DNA from: Zygnema cylindricum
Lineage: Eukaryota; Streptophyta; Zygnematophyceae; Zygnematales; Zygnemataceae
Reading direction: 5' to 3'
NCBI GenBank assembly: GCA_037447655.1
Contig: JBBHKE010002973.1
Coordinates: forward strand, 292,322-356,321
Length of the DNA: 64,000 bases
The notes below the pieces were generated by a model. It saw nothing but the letters and a program-made list of their open reading frames with translations. It was not told the origin of the DNA and made no database searches. The position numbers and the translations under genes were made by a program. Every line of letters begins with the position of its first letter. Position 1 is the first letter of the stretch. Shown here in pieces: positions 20,588-30,131 of the stretch.

Positions 20588-22385
20588 GTGAGGGGGAACG
20601 GAGTCTTAGAACAGGACAGCTTAGAGGAGGTTGTCAGCAGCAACGTTTTAACAGCCGAACAAGGGACAGACACACTGGTAAAGCTAAACTTCGACATCTC
20701 TCTCTTGGGGAGACCACCGGAAGCATTTGCGGCAGTGGAACCGGAGAAGATGGACTGGACTCTAGGTGAACAGCTAGACCCACAGCAGAAGGCCCGGCTC
20801 TTCAAGCTGTTACAAGAGAACTGGCAGGTGTTCGCCTGGTCTGACACAAATGTAGGGATCTATAAGGGGACTCCTTTTGGGATTGACCTGATCGACGAGA
20901 CGGCTACTGTTTGGCAGAAACAGTACCCTCTCAGTTTCAAGGAGAATGAGTTCATCACTTCAAAGGTGCAGACTTTGGTGGAAGCTGGGCTGGTTCAAGA
21001 GAGTACAGGACTACATGGTTTTGCCTCACCAACCGTGCTCCCGCCAAAGAAAGACTCCTCCGGGAAAACTATAGATTTCTGGATGTGTGGCGACTATCGG
21101 ATGCTCAACGGGACAACTGTCTCCGACCGTTATCATATGCCCACCCCGGAGGAGATTTTCGACTCTCTTGCTGGGGCCCCCCATTTACTCTAACTTGGAT
21201 ATGAAAAATGGATTCCACCATATTGCAATGGAGCTGAAACACCGAGAGAGGGCTGCTTTTTGGGCCGGATCCAGGCTATATGAATGGCTGTGCATGCCAT
21301 TTGGCCTCAAGAATGCACCTGCCAAATTCCAACGGGCCATGGACGAGGCTCTCCGGGGAATTGACTTCACACGGTGTTATATCGACGATGTTATCATTTT
21401 CTCCAAAACATTCGAAGAATACTTGGAGCACATACAGATCGTTCACCGGGCACTCCAAGCAGCGGGCTAGAAGTGTCACCCGGGGAAGGGCATCTTTGGG
21501 GTGCAGAAAATTATTTATCTGGGTCATGAGGTGACTCCCGGGACAGTGGGTCCCCACATGGTTAAGGTGGCAGCCCTAAACGCTCTTCCACCCCCTCAGG
21601 ACATTTCTGCTCTTCGTACTTTCTTGGGCCTTGCCAATTATTACCGGCGGTTTATTCCTGAATTCAGTAGCCACGCTCAGCCATTGAACCAATTGTTGCG
21701 AAAGGACCAGGAGTGGCAGTGGAAGGAAGAACAGCAGATAGCGTTCCAATTCCTGAAGGATTCCCTCAAACAGCACCCTGTACTCCGGATGCCCGATCAC
21801 CAGCGGCCTTTTCTCCTTTATACAGATTGGAGCAGGTTCGGATTGGGAGCAGTTTTGGCTCAATTGGACGACGGAGGGGCTGAGTATCTAGTTGCCTACG
21901 CAAGCCGGAGTAATAACAGAGCCGAGGGGAATTACAGCAGTTACCATGGGAAATTACTCGCCGCGGTGTGGGCCATCCAGCACTTCCGGCCTTACCTCTA
22001 TGGAGTACACTTCACCCTTATTACCGATCACCAACCCCTCAAATGGATCATGGAGAACAGTAAGTTGACTGGAAAGCTGGCCAGATGGGTTCTCATCTTG
22101 CAGGAATATGATTTCAGCATCATCCATAGAGCCGGGGAGATTCATGGGAATGCCGACGGACTCTGCAGGAATCGAGACCCTTATACCAGAGACTCTACTG
22201 GGGCGCAGCATGACGAGGACCCTGAGCTCAACCTGGGACTTATCCGGGCTTCCTCTGCTTTTATTTGGCTGCCTCGGGCCAAAGGAGAACTATCAACTTT
22301 TGCTGCCGATGTGGAGGGGCAGGCCCCCATTGGAGCCGGCCGGAAGGATATATGGAATGACAGCGATTCCCTCCAATCTATCTAG
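20588..22385 (+). pseudogene. Gypsy A reverse transcriptase and RNase H
   Basis: The frame 20588-21193 carries the RT N-terminal part (PFGIDL, LVEAGLVQES, WMCGDYRMLN). A shift near 21180 leads to the SNLDMKNGFHHIAM, FGLKNAPAKFQRAMD and catalytic YIDDVIIFS motifs. TAG at 21468-21470 (probably once Trp) precedes IIYLGHEV and LRTFLGLANYYRRFI. The Ty3-type RNase H follows: LLYTDWSRFGLGAVL and TDHQPLKW. The usual Glu in the middle motif appears replaced (YHGKLLAAVW). TAG at 22383 ends the frame. The preceding methyltransferase is in frame with the first RT segment. Confidence 0.92.
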
Positions 22386-22421
22386 AAAGGCTCTCCTCTA
22401 TCCCACCTTGCCGGAAGTCAA

Positions 22422-23740
22422 TTGTCCCGTGTTCAAAACCGAATGGCGGCTTATGAATGGGACCGAGGCATCCTTCTTTGGAAATGGGCCGATGGGACGA
22501 GGAAAGTGGTCCCTCCCCCAACAGATCGGGAAACGCTCATCGTTCGGCTTCACCAGCAATGCGCTCACTTCGGACAGAAACGAACCACCTCGCTAGTCAC
22601 AGGGTCGTATTGGTGGCATGGATTACGGGCCCAGGTCAATCGTGTGGTGTAGACGTGCCCTTTCGTGACCGGGTAAAAGCAGCTTTTGACAAAAAGGGTG
22701 GGACTGAGCTTCACTCCCTCCCCATCCGGGGGATGTTTTACAGATGGTCACTGGATTTGATAGGACCACTTCCCACTAGCCCGAGAGGGAACCGTTTTGT
22801 TCTGGTCATGATTGAACACTTCTCCAAATGGATTGAATTGGTGGTTCTTCCCCGAAAGGAGTCCAAAGCCATCGCAAACGCATTTTTGAAGAGAGTGTTG
22901 TCTCAATTTGGAGCACCGGCCGAAGTTCTGACTGATCAGGGGTCAGAGTTTGCCGGAGAATTTTCTAAACTTCTGGAGAAGTGCCTCATTGACCACAGGT
23001 TAACGAGATGAGACCACCCCCAAGCGGACGGATTGGCCGAGAGGTGCGTACAGACAGTGAAGAGGTCACTACGGAAGTATGCGGTGGCAGAGGATTTGGG
23101 GGAATGGGACACACGGGTGCCTTGGATTGCCATGGGGTACCGGTTCAGCTGGCAGGCATCTCTCCACTCCTATAGCCCTTACTTCATTCTCTTCGGCAGA
23201 CATTCCATCCTACCAGGGGCTCCGTCGGCGCAGGCGGTTGTGCTTCCGGAGATGGACAACCAAGGGACGGTAGAGAAACTCATTGCCGACACGGCCAAGG
23301 TATTTCAGCGGGAAATACCTCTGGCCATGGGAAATTTACAGGCTGCTCAGCACAGAGATCAACTTTGGTATTCCCAACGACGGAGCGGCAATTATGTCCC
23401 CCGGCAACGGCGATTTGTGCCCGAGGATTTTGTGTATCGCATGCAACAGAAGAAGGATACTTTGGACATTTCGGCCGGACGGGTGATTCTAAAAGTTGTG
23501 GAGGTCTCAAACAAAGGGGTTCTTACCTTGGAGGGGAAGGATGGCAGCAAAATTAAAGAAAATCAGATCAATGTGGCCCCTTGCCATCTGCGAGGGTTAG
23601 AAGATGAACCCACTTTCCACCTCACTTATTTTGCAGACCCTCCAGCTGTTCCTCTGCCTGCCATGTGTCCTCCGTACCCCACCTCCTGTTGGTGTGTGAA
23701 CGCTGTCACCATGGGTGGCATGACTGCTGCCTACCTCTGA
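22422..23740 (+). pseudogene. Gypsy A DDE integrase
   Basis: The zinc-binding region is LHQQCAHFGQKRT then TCPF; the second Cys is lost at a frameshift near 22660. The catalytic core has WSLDLIGPLP (first Asp), LTDQGSEFAGEF (second Asp) and HPQADGLAERCVQTVKRSL (Glu). TGA at 23009-23011 breaks the frame just before the Glu motif. After the core come the GPY/F-like region and FVPEDFVYRM. No chromodomain is obvious at the C-terminus, which ends at 23740. Classified as a Ty3/Gypsy integrase, not a tyrosine recombinase. Confidence 0.9.
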
Positions 23741-23835
23741 ATTGGGAGCCACGCTCTCAACCCGCAAATCCGTGGTTCTGTGGGGACTGCCAGTTTGGCG
23801 GCTAATCTGTCTAATCCTCTTAGTCACGTGGGACT

Positions 23836-23851
23836 AAGAGGGGGGGGGGGG
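23836..23851 (+). other. Gypsy A polypurine tract
   Basis: AAGAG followed by a run of G directly precedes block X. At the Y-X junction (25241-25244) only three G precede AATCT, whereas twelve do so here. This places the plus-strand start inside the G run. It is the expected 3' primer site for an LTR that begins with X. Confidence 0.75.
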
Positions 23852-24056
23852 AATCTGGGGGGGTACAAGGTACTTTTCTTTTCCACTCCATTCCTCCCTA
23901 CTATCTATGCATATCCCTGAAGGGGGGGTAATGAACAGAGATGGGCATTGTCACGGATCCGGAGAAGCATCAGCATTTGGGGTGGATTGCAGGTTTCTCA
24001 TGCACACCTCCTTGGACATCTTACTCGAACCTCCCGGTTCCCAGGCACGCTTGACA
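23849..24056 (+). repeat. Gypsy A block X, first copy
   Basis: 208 bp from GGGAATCTGG to GCTTGACA. It repeats at 25242-25449 with five differences by eye. It lies between the polypurine tract and the 3' Y block and is absent from the 5' end of the element. By the polypurine tract rule it is the start of U3. Confidence 0.88.
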
Positions 24057-24066
24057 GCTGTCAAGC
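24049..24066. other. 18-bp palindrome at the X/Y junction
   Basis: GCTTGACAGCTGTCAAGC is a perfect palindrome joining the end of X (GCTTGACA) and the start of Y (TGTCAAGC) around a central pair that is absent from the integrated ends. The halves are exactly the two termini of the inserted element. It looks like an integrase-processing site or a circle-junction sequence. Confidence 0.85.
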
Positions 24067-25241
24067 TTGTGTGCGTCTTCGGCACATTTGCACTCCTAGG
24101 AATTTCGGGGCCTCATTCCACTTTGTACGGACTCTAGCGTACGGAGAAGGAAGAGGACAATTAGCCGGATCAAATTTTTATATTTTCACTCTGGAGCCTT
24201 ACGCAATTTAGTTCACCTGAAACGGAGGCCGAACGGCGGAGTTAGTCCCGTGCAAAGCGTTTGCTCCATTATATTGTGTGTTCTATGTAGCTCTAGTAGA
24301 GGGATACATTAGAGAACGACACGTAACCTTTGGGATTATCCCGTAGATCCTATTGTTAGCTGTCAGTAGGATGTTAGTTTAGGCCCAACAGTCGGGCAAA
24401 GCATTAATGACTTTGGGTCAAAGTTAGGCAGTTTCACGTCGAGTCAGAACTTTGTTTCCATTTTGTGTATCATAGGAGGACCCTCAGCCGCTAATCCAGT
24501 CGGGACCAGTCGTCTAACTTTTAGCCCTGAGTGTAGTAGTCTGTTTTAACTTATGTCCGTACGATAACAATTGCTGGCCGCTGATTAGCTTGTCACATTG
24601 CTTTGACTTTGGAACTTGCAGTAGGACAAACTCTGGTTCTATAAGGCACTTTGGGGCCGAAGGAGACAGGTTGCTTTTCAGTACTGTCTCCTGAGAAAAC
24701 CCCCAAAGAAATAAATCAATCTTTCTTTGGAGAACAGTTGCATTGTGTCGTTGACTCTTTTGCCATCTTTGTTTTTGATTGTCTTTTGTGGAGACTGTAA
24801 CACAGGTGGGTAGTTGGCACTATCTCCTCTTTTGGGCGGTTTGGACTTTCGCTGTTTGAAACTAAGAAGAGTCTTGTCGGATCCTTGCGGTGAAACCGCG
24901 AGGGGTGAGGGAGACTCCTACCGGTCTTCGGGGCCATTGGGAGAGGTTTTCTTCTGCTGAGTTTGGTCATCGTTGCACTCCGGGGTATGTGAATTCGCTT
25001 CACCATTATTATTTATTTCTATCTTTAATTCCATTCTCTGGGGCAAGGTGATATTGTTTAATCTGAAAAGCCGATATTTGTTATTTCTATATTTCTGCGT
25101 GGGAGTTATTTGCACACTCTTGTGGTCATCTTTGGGTTTGTCCGGAGTTTTTGCGGAAAGGATCGGACGACTCTCATTTCCTTCCTATTCTTTGGAGAGT
25201 AGTTGGGAGTGTGGCATTTAGTGGGCTTCCAGCGGAGTAGC
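24059..25241 (+). repeat. Gypsy A 3' block Y
   Basis: A second copy of the Y repeat, from TGTCAAGC to GGAGTAGC, 1183 bp against 1185 bp at the 5' end. The differences seen are mainly C/T and G/A. Together with the preceding X it would be the LTR made by reverse transcription, 23849-25241. Confidence 0.9.
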
Positions 25242-25449
25242 GGGAATCTGGGGGGGTACAAGGTACTTTTCTTTTCCACTCCATTCCTCCCTACTACCTA
25301 TGCATATCCCTGAAGGGGGGGTAATGAACAAAGATGGGCATTGTCACGGATCCGGAGAAGCATCAGCATTTGGGGTGGATTGCAGGTTTCTCATGCACAT
25401 CTCCTTGGACATCTTACCCGAACCTCCCGGTTCCCAGGCACGCTCGACA
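25242..25449 (+). repeat. Gypsy A block X, terminal copy
   Basis: 208 bp, collinear with 23849-24056, ending GCTCGACA at the insertion junction. Copia B sequence resumes directly at TTGTCAGC (25450). The terminal octamer differs by one base from the first copy. Confidence 0.88.
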
Positions 25450-25863
25450 TTGTCAGCATATATCTCTTTCCTCCAACCGACGGTACTCAACTGGTGGTCC
25501 CCAGATATATCTGTGTGGACCAGATCTAGTACTTTCTCACCTCTATATGTGGCAGTTTTGGGAAAGGGCAGTCTGTGAGCCTTACCTTGGGCACAACCAC
25601 TACAATCATCCAACATTTCATTATCCCCAAATTGATACACCAAGCTTCTTCATTTTCCTCAACCTATCAAAATGCACATGTCCTAATCGCTTATGCCAGA
25701 TCATCAAACTCGTGACACCGCCATAGTAAGCACTTTTCTTTTCATTACTCAGGTTAAGGCTAAATATTCTTTGGCTACCCTTATTTGCTGTGAAGTAGAC
25801 TTCATCTCCATACTTAGCTGTAAAGACTCCCATTTCTAGTGAAGGTATCAAAATCCTTGTCAT
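25450..25863 (-). pseudogene. Copia B integrase, N-terminal half
   Basis: Minus-strand frames include the pre-integrase WHKRLGHVHFDRL, DDCSGCAQGKAHRLPFPK and KVLDLVHTD with the first catalytic Asp. A frame change separates 25621-25863 from 25344-25643. The Gypsy A junction is at 25449/25450; the remaining half of the gene is at 13049 downward. Confidence 0.86.
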
Positions 25864-27252
25864 CTAATACAGAAGTAGACACAAGATTTTTACTCAACTG
25901 AGGAATGTAGAGTACATCTGAAAAAGTGAGTATAGAAGTCTTACCCTCCACTAAGACTTTCAGATCTACCGAGCCCACTAGATCTGTATTAACTACTCTC
26001 CTATCCCCAAACTTTATTTCTACAGTAGGGATCTTTCTTAGCTTAGTGAAGAGGTGCCTGTCACGACACATATGCATGGATGCACCTGAATCGATGATCC
26101 ATCCTTCCTGTGGAGCTTCTCGAATGGCTCCAAGAGCACACTTATGTTTCTGAGGAATCTCCTTCTCCTCAAGATTCTCGTCGAGAAGAAGCTCCCCATC
26201 CTCCTCCTCAGAGGACTCGTCCTCCTCAGTCTCTCCACTTACTCGTGTGACCACAAGTGCCTTCTTCTTCCCTCCGGAAGAACCCCCCTCCATAGTTTTC
26301 TTGGAGCCTCGGCTCTAACAGCTTGATGCAATCAGCTATGAAGTGTCGCGGCTTTTTCCAGAAATGGCAAAGACCCCTTGGGGGCCTAGGTTCACCAGAT
26401 TGATCTCTTTCTCCTTTGAAGCAGTTGTACGGCTTCTTTGAATCCTTCCTCCACCAGTCCGTCCCGCCAGCTAGAGCTTGAACACTCTTACCTCCTCTAC
26501 GGATCTCAATAGTGCTCTCATGCACGAGTATCATTCGGACCACGGTGCTCCACTTCCAAGAACTGTCATCCATTTCTTGCACTCGGTACTCTATTTTTTC
26601 ATACTCCTCCGGCAGTTTCATGATAAGAGTGTTAACTTTCATTTTCATTGTGTCTGTCCATCCGGCACTCTCCATCTCCATCTACAGGCAAAAAATATCA
26701 TTGCAGTAATCGAACATCTTCCCTCTTTTGTAAGTATAACTCCCCAACCTTTGCTCAACCAGCTGGAGCTCCTGAATGGTACCGGCTCTATAGATCTCGA
26801 CCAAAGTCATCCACAACTCCTCGGCCTTGAAGATGTGAAGATGGGAGGTCGCCAAAGCTTGAGTGAGGTGCCTCGGAATAAAATGCATGGGATTCATGTT
26901 GGTGTACTCCCACATTTGAATATCGTTTTCCTCGGTCTTCACGACCACCGTTCCAGGTGCCGTGGCAATAGGAGTGAGAGGTGTCTCTTTTCCTTTTCCC
27001 TTTTTGGACACACTGCTGTCCCCATCGTCTGTCTCCTCCGTTGGAGCAGATGGTGCTTAAAAAAAACCTCACTCCATCAAACCCAGGTGGGGTCCCCTGA
27101 GATTGACGTTTCACTTTTCCACTGACAATATCCCAATATCGTTTTTCACACAATGCCCATGTCGTAATGGCTTCCCAGTAAATGAACCCAGATCCGTTGA
27201 AGATGGGCACCCTAGAGGGTGGGCCCATAACCTGTAATTCTGTGTCCCCCAT
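25814..27252 (-). pseudogene. Copia B gag and protease
   Basis: Gag starts at the ATG inside the 5' LTR (27252, MGDTELQVMGPPSRV) and shifts frame near 27000 and 26690. The LPEEYEKIEYRVQ and ESTIEIRRG blocks align with Copia A gag. The zinc knuckle reads CHFWKKPRHFIADC, so its second Cys is lost. The protease core WIIDSGASMHMC is intact at about 26065-26100. The start position and PBS overlap are the same as in Copia A, which argues that the arrangement is normal for these elements. Confidence 0.88.
27221..27232 (-). other. Copia B primer-binding site, half-tRNA iMet type
   Basis: On the minus strand GGTTATGGGCCC follows the LTR end at 27233 and is identical to the Copia A site. It lies inside the gag frame. 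Confidence 0.8.
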
Positions 27253-28222
27253 TGGATCACAGAATTCAAGAAGACTCTAGATAGCTTTTGGCTAGCCCTC
27301 TTTCAAATTGGATCTTTGCTACCCAAGCAGGTAAATAGACAATGTGGCTGCACCCATGCGCAATCTGGACTCCCCTAAGTCCACAGCAAAAAGAATCTCT
27401 GAAAATGCCCAACCAGGCAATTAATTATCAAGTGGCAAAGATGCCAATATTTATACAAGCTTATTAGGAGAGAGGCGGCTACCTCCTCAACCCTCTAAAT
27501 CCTAAACCCCTCTCTCAACCCCTATCTACTGATGTACGAACCAATCAGAAGACTGGCCAGTACAGAAAGGTACTACGGCCGAAGTACTATATGTACGGCT
27601 GGTGTACGACAAGGCCATAGAGGGGACGTCTGTCTCCTCCAGACTTGTCCTCATGCTCCCCGGGATTCCCGCTTCCCAATGACATCTTGCCACGTGTCGA
27701 CAGATCATATCATGTCCGAAAACCGCCAAGACGGCCAATTTGGGATCCCGGCGATGATGCGGGCCGTCGGATCCAAACCGGCTTTTTATGTTCGCCGTCG
27801 AAAATAACAAATGTCTGATACATTTGTTTCGTGCGCACTAAAACCCAACTAGTTCCTATGTCCTTAATTTGGTATTTCGTTAATCGGATTAATGATGTAG
27901 CTAATGTTTAAATGGCTATCAAACCCTATGTATCCTAACGGACTACTACGACAAACTAGTAAGAGCTGACGGCTACGCCTCGCTCTGCCGGTCGGAGGTT
28001 CGAGTGGTGCCGGACTACACCTTTTTGTTGAGAGTGACTTAAGTCACTCTTTAGTCTTGCCTATGGAGCTGAGACAGCCATGGCTCCACCGCCCTCTCTC
28101 TCCTTCAGTGACTACAAAAGGTATGGGGGCTAGAGAGAGAAGGTGGAGGCAGACTGCCTGTGCTTTTCTTTTAGCTAATTAAGACCTAGAAAATACCTCC
28201 CCTAAATCTAGTGATTTCAACA
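27233..28222 (-). repeat. Copia B 5' LTR
   Basis: 990 bp, minus-strand TGTTGAAATC to GAATTACA. It lacks the 1030-bp insertion of the 3' copy and so shows the ancestral LTR. The gag ATG (27252-27250) is 20 nt before the LTR end. Confidence 0.9.
27957..28026 (+). other. tRNA-like module antisense in Copia B 5' LTR
   Basis: TAGTAAGAGCTG as A-box-like, GGTTCGAGTGG as B-box-like and TTTTT at 28022-28026. It corresponds to 10224-10293 in the other LTR, with small changes in both boxes. Confidence 0.5.
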
Positions 28223-28812
28223 CTGGTTCCCTCCAAGGTCGCTCTGGTACGGACCGAGAGGAACTGCTTTCGGAAGAGCTACTTAGTATCTCAACTATCC
28301 CTCTTTCCGGCCTGACAGTCCAGGCGCGGTCGGTACGGGCTACCCTTTGAACAAACTATTTCTTCACCTTCAACTCATGTAGATTGTGAAGGGCCCACAG
28401 CTTTTTCCGACCCGGCCGACGGGAATATGCCAATATCTCGGGATCTATTGGGGTCTCAGCCTTAGGAACCTTAGACGTAGTATGGAACCCAACTTCGGGA
28501 AAATGTCCGGCAAATGTTTCCTTATGGGCCAAACCCTTTCGTCTTGCAGTAGGTGACGACTTCTTCCTTTCCTCGGCTTGGGCCATGGCGGCTTCAGCCA
28601 ACAACGGGAACGGCTCAGGGGTTAAGCTCGGTGGAGGGGCAGGGAAAGGCGCCCCCCCCCGGTTCCTTTGCCGGAGAATCGAAAACAGATGTAACCGGAA
28701 CAGATTCCTCGGACAGCTAAGGCTCGGGTTTTGGTGCCAGTACCTCGGGTATTTCCTGCTCTCCGGATCCGTTATCCGAAGCCCGTTTCTTTCGGACCTC
28801 TCCCCCTCCCAT
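28223..28812 (-). pseudogene. G2 Gypsy gag, N-terminal segment
   Basis: Probable start at 28812 (MGGGEVRKK). The minus-strand frame then shows a stop near 28716. The ARRKGLAHKE, SRRPGRKKLWALHNLHELKVKK and VEILSSSSES blocks match Gypsy A at 14640-14940. A TAG follows LKVKK, where Gypsy A has Asn-Glu. It continues at 8463 across Copia B. Whether G2 also carried a methyltransferase cannot be seen, because its pol lies beyond the left edge. Confidence 0.85.
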
Positions 28813-28924
28813 GATGTAATGGATGACCGGAAAGGAGGTCTAACTTACAACCCTAACTCCTCCGAAGAAGAGAAGGTTCTCTGAACTGAAGCTCATATCC
28901 CTTCTAAATTGAAGGAGACAGGTG

Positions 28925-28940
28925 GTTGTTTCAGTATTGT
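28925..28940 (-). other. G2 self-priming site
   Basis: Minus-strand ACAATACTGAAACAAC lies directly after the end of the G2 Y repeat. It pairs with GTTGTTTTAGTACTGT in the G2 LTR (29513-29498) with one wobble and one mismatch in 16. The sequence differs from that of Gypsy A, yet the pairing is kept. Confidence 0.68.
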
Positions 28941-30131
28941 GACGCTCTGTTGAAAGTCGAACAAAGATTCTCTCGCAATCCACTATTCTGGTACAAAAGA
29001 TTATGGTAATCGACAACGGAGAAAAACCAACCGAATCCCCAAAAAGGACTACCAAAGAGAGAACAAAGATACTTTCACTCGGAATAATGAAAGGATAAAA
29101 TAAAGATATGTTGTTTCAGAATTAACAATATCACCTTGCCCTAGAAAATAGAGAATAAAGGTAGAATTTGGAATGATAGCAAGCGAGCCCAACATACCCC
29201 CAAAACGTAACGCTGACAACAAAAGGAGACGAAATCTCTCCCGAAGACACCGGAACAGGTAAAGCCTCCTTAACTCCTCGGTTTCCGCTACCCGGAACCG
29301 GCAAGACCCTTCTCGGTTTCCAACATACACCAGTCCCAAATCGCCCAAACAGGAAAGATAGTGCCAACTACCTGACCGGACTACGACTTCCACAAAGGAC
29401 GGGTGCAAACCAAGATGGCAATAGGGTCACAATCACATACAAAACAAAAGTTCTCCAAAAGAAAGTTTGCTAGAATTTCTAGGGTTTTTCTCAGGAGACA
29501 GTACTAAAACAACAGCAACCTGTCTCCTTCGGCCCCAAGTGCCTTATAGAACAATGTTTGTCCGATTTCAGATTCAAAAGGTCAACGCAATACAAGGAGC
29601 CAATCAGCGTAGAACATTTTCTATCGAACTGACATAGGACAAATAAAGCCATACCACACTCAGGGCAAAAAGTTCTACTGCAATTTCCAGCTTACTCCAG
29701 AACTGAGAGTTTAAATCGGAACCACTAATCTACAAAAAATCTTGAACGGGCATGGGAACACCAGACTTTGACCTAGGGTAATTAATGGACAGAAAGTCAA
29801 CTGAACCTGAACTGAATTCCTACGGACAGCTAACAGCATAATCTAAATAACAATCCGAAAAGTTACGTGGCAATCCACAATGTACCCCCCACGAGGGCCG
29901 ATGTAAACTGGTCCCATGTAACGGAATTGCCATCTGGGAGACGGAATAACTTTGTCGTCCGGCCTCCATTAGGCGCGAAATAAAGTGCGTTCCGCTCAGT
30001 TGGGAAAATAGAGGAATCTTGTCCGGCTGGGTACACTCCTTCCTCTGTACTGTGATGACCGTACCGGAGAGAAAAGGCCTAGAAATCCTTGGTGATATAA
30101 AGAAGTGCCTTTAAAGCACACGAGCTTGACA
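28941..30131 (-). repeat. G2 5' terminal repeat (Y type)
   Basis: Minus-strand start TGTCAAGCTCGTGTGC at 30131, directly against the satellite. It ends at 28941 before the self-priming site, 1191 bp against 1185 bp for Gypsy A. Blocks around the TATA box (29548-29543), GGAGACAGGTTGCT and ACTGTCTCCTGAGAAAA are conserved. There is no X-like block between the satellite and TGTCAAGC, so G2 also begins with Y. Confidence 0.82.

Larger units (their letters stand above)
13050..25449 (+). mobile_element. Gypsy A: methyltransferase-encoding Ty3/Gypsy element with permuted repeats
   Basis: A 12.4-kb element inserted in the Copia B integrase. Flanks share TTGT (13046-13049 and 25450-25453), or ATTGT if the final A is shared. 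Ends are TGTCAAGC and GCTCGACA, an 8-bp inverted terminus with one mismatch. Order: Y (1185 bp), self-priming site, gag, zinc knuckles, protease, DNA methyltransferase, RT, RNase H, integrase, G-rich polypurine tract, X (208 bp), GC, Y, X. Y copies and X copies differ by a few percent or less, mostly transitions. Multiple stops and frameshifts make this copy defective, but it is younger than Copia B and G2. Confidence 0.93.
8464..28222 (-). mobile_element. Copia B, Ty1/Copia element split by Gypsy A
   Basis: Both LTRs are 990 bp once the internal insertion is removed: 3' LTR at 8464-10489, 5' LTR at 27233-28222. Coding pieces run from gag at 27252 down to RNase H at 10503. Gypsy A interrupts the integrase between 13049 and 25450. 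Joining the flanks restores the integrase codons for ML-T-I-IDDWS. The flanking bases on the G2 side (ACCAG and TCCAA on the minus strand) are only a degenerate duplication. Several frameshifts and lost catalytic residues show an old, inactive copy. Confidence 0.92.

Noticed and set aside
13050-25449. Ngaro/PAT tyrosine-recombinase retrotransposon, because of the split repeats
   Set aside because: The encoded enzyme is a DDE integrase with HPQADGLAER and LTDQGSE motifs, and there is a target-site duplication.
23849-25449. Simple tandem duplication of a 3' LTR
   Set aside because: A tandem duplication would not remove X from the 5' end, nor place the element ends and a target duplication at the palindrome halves.
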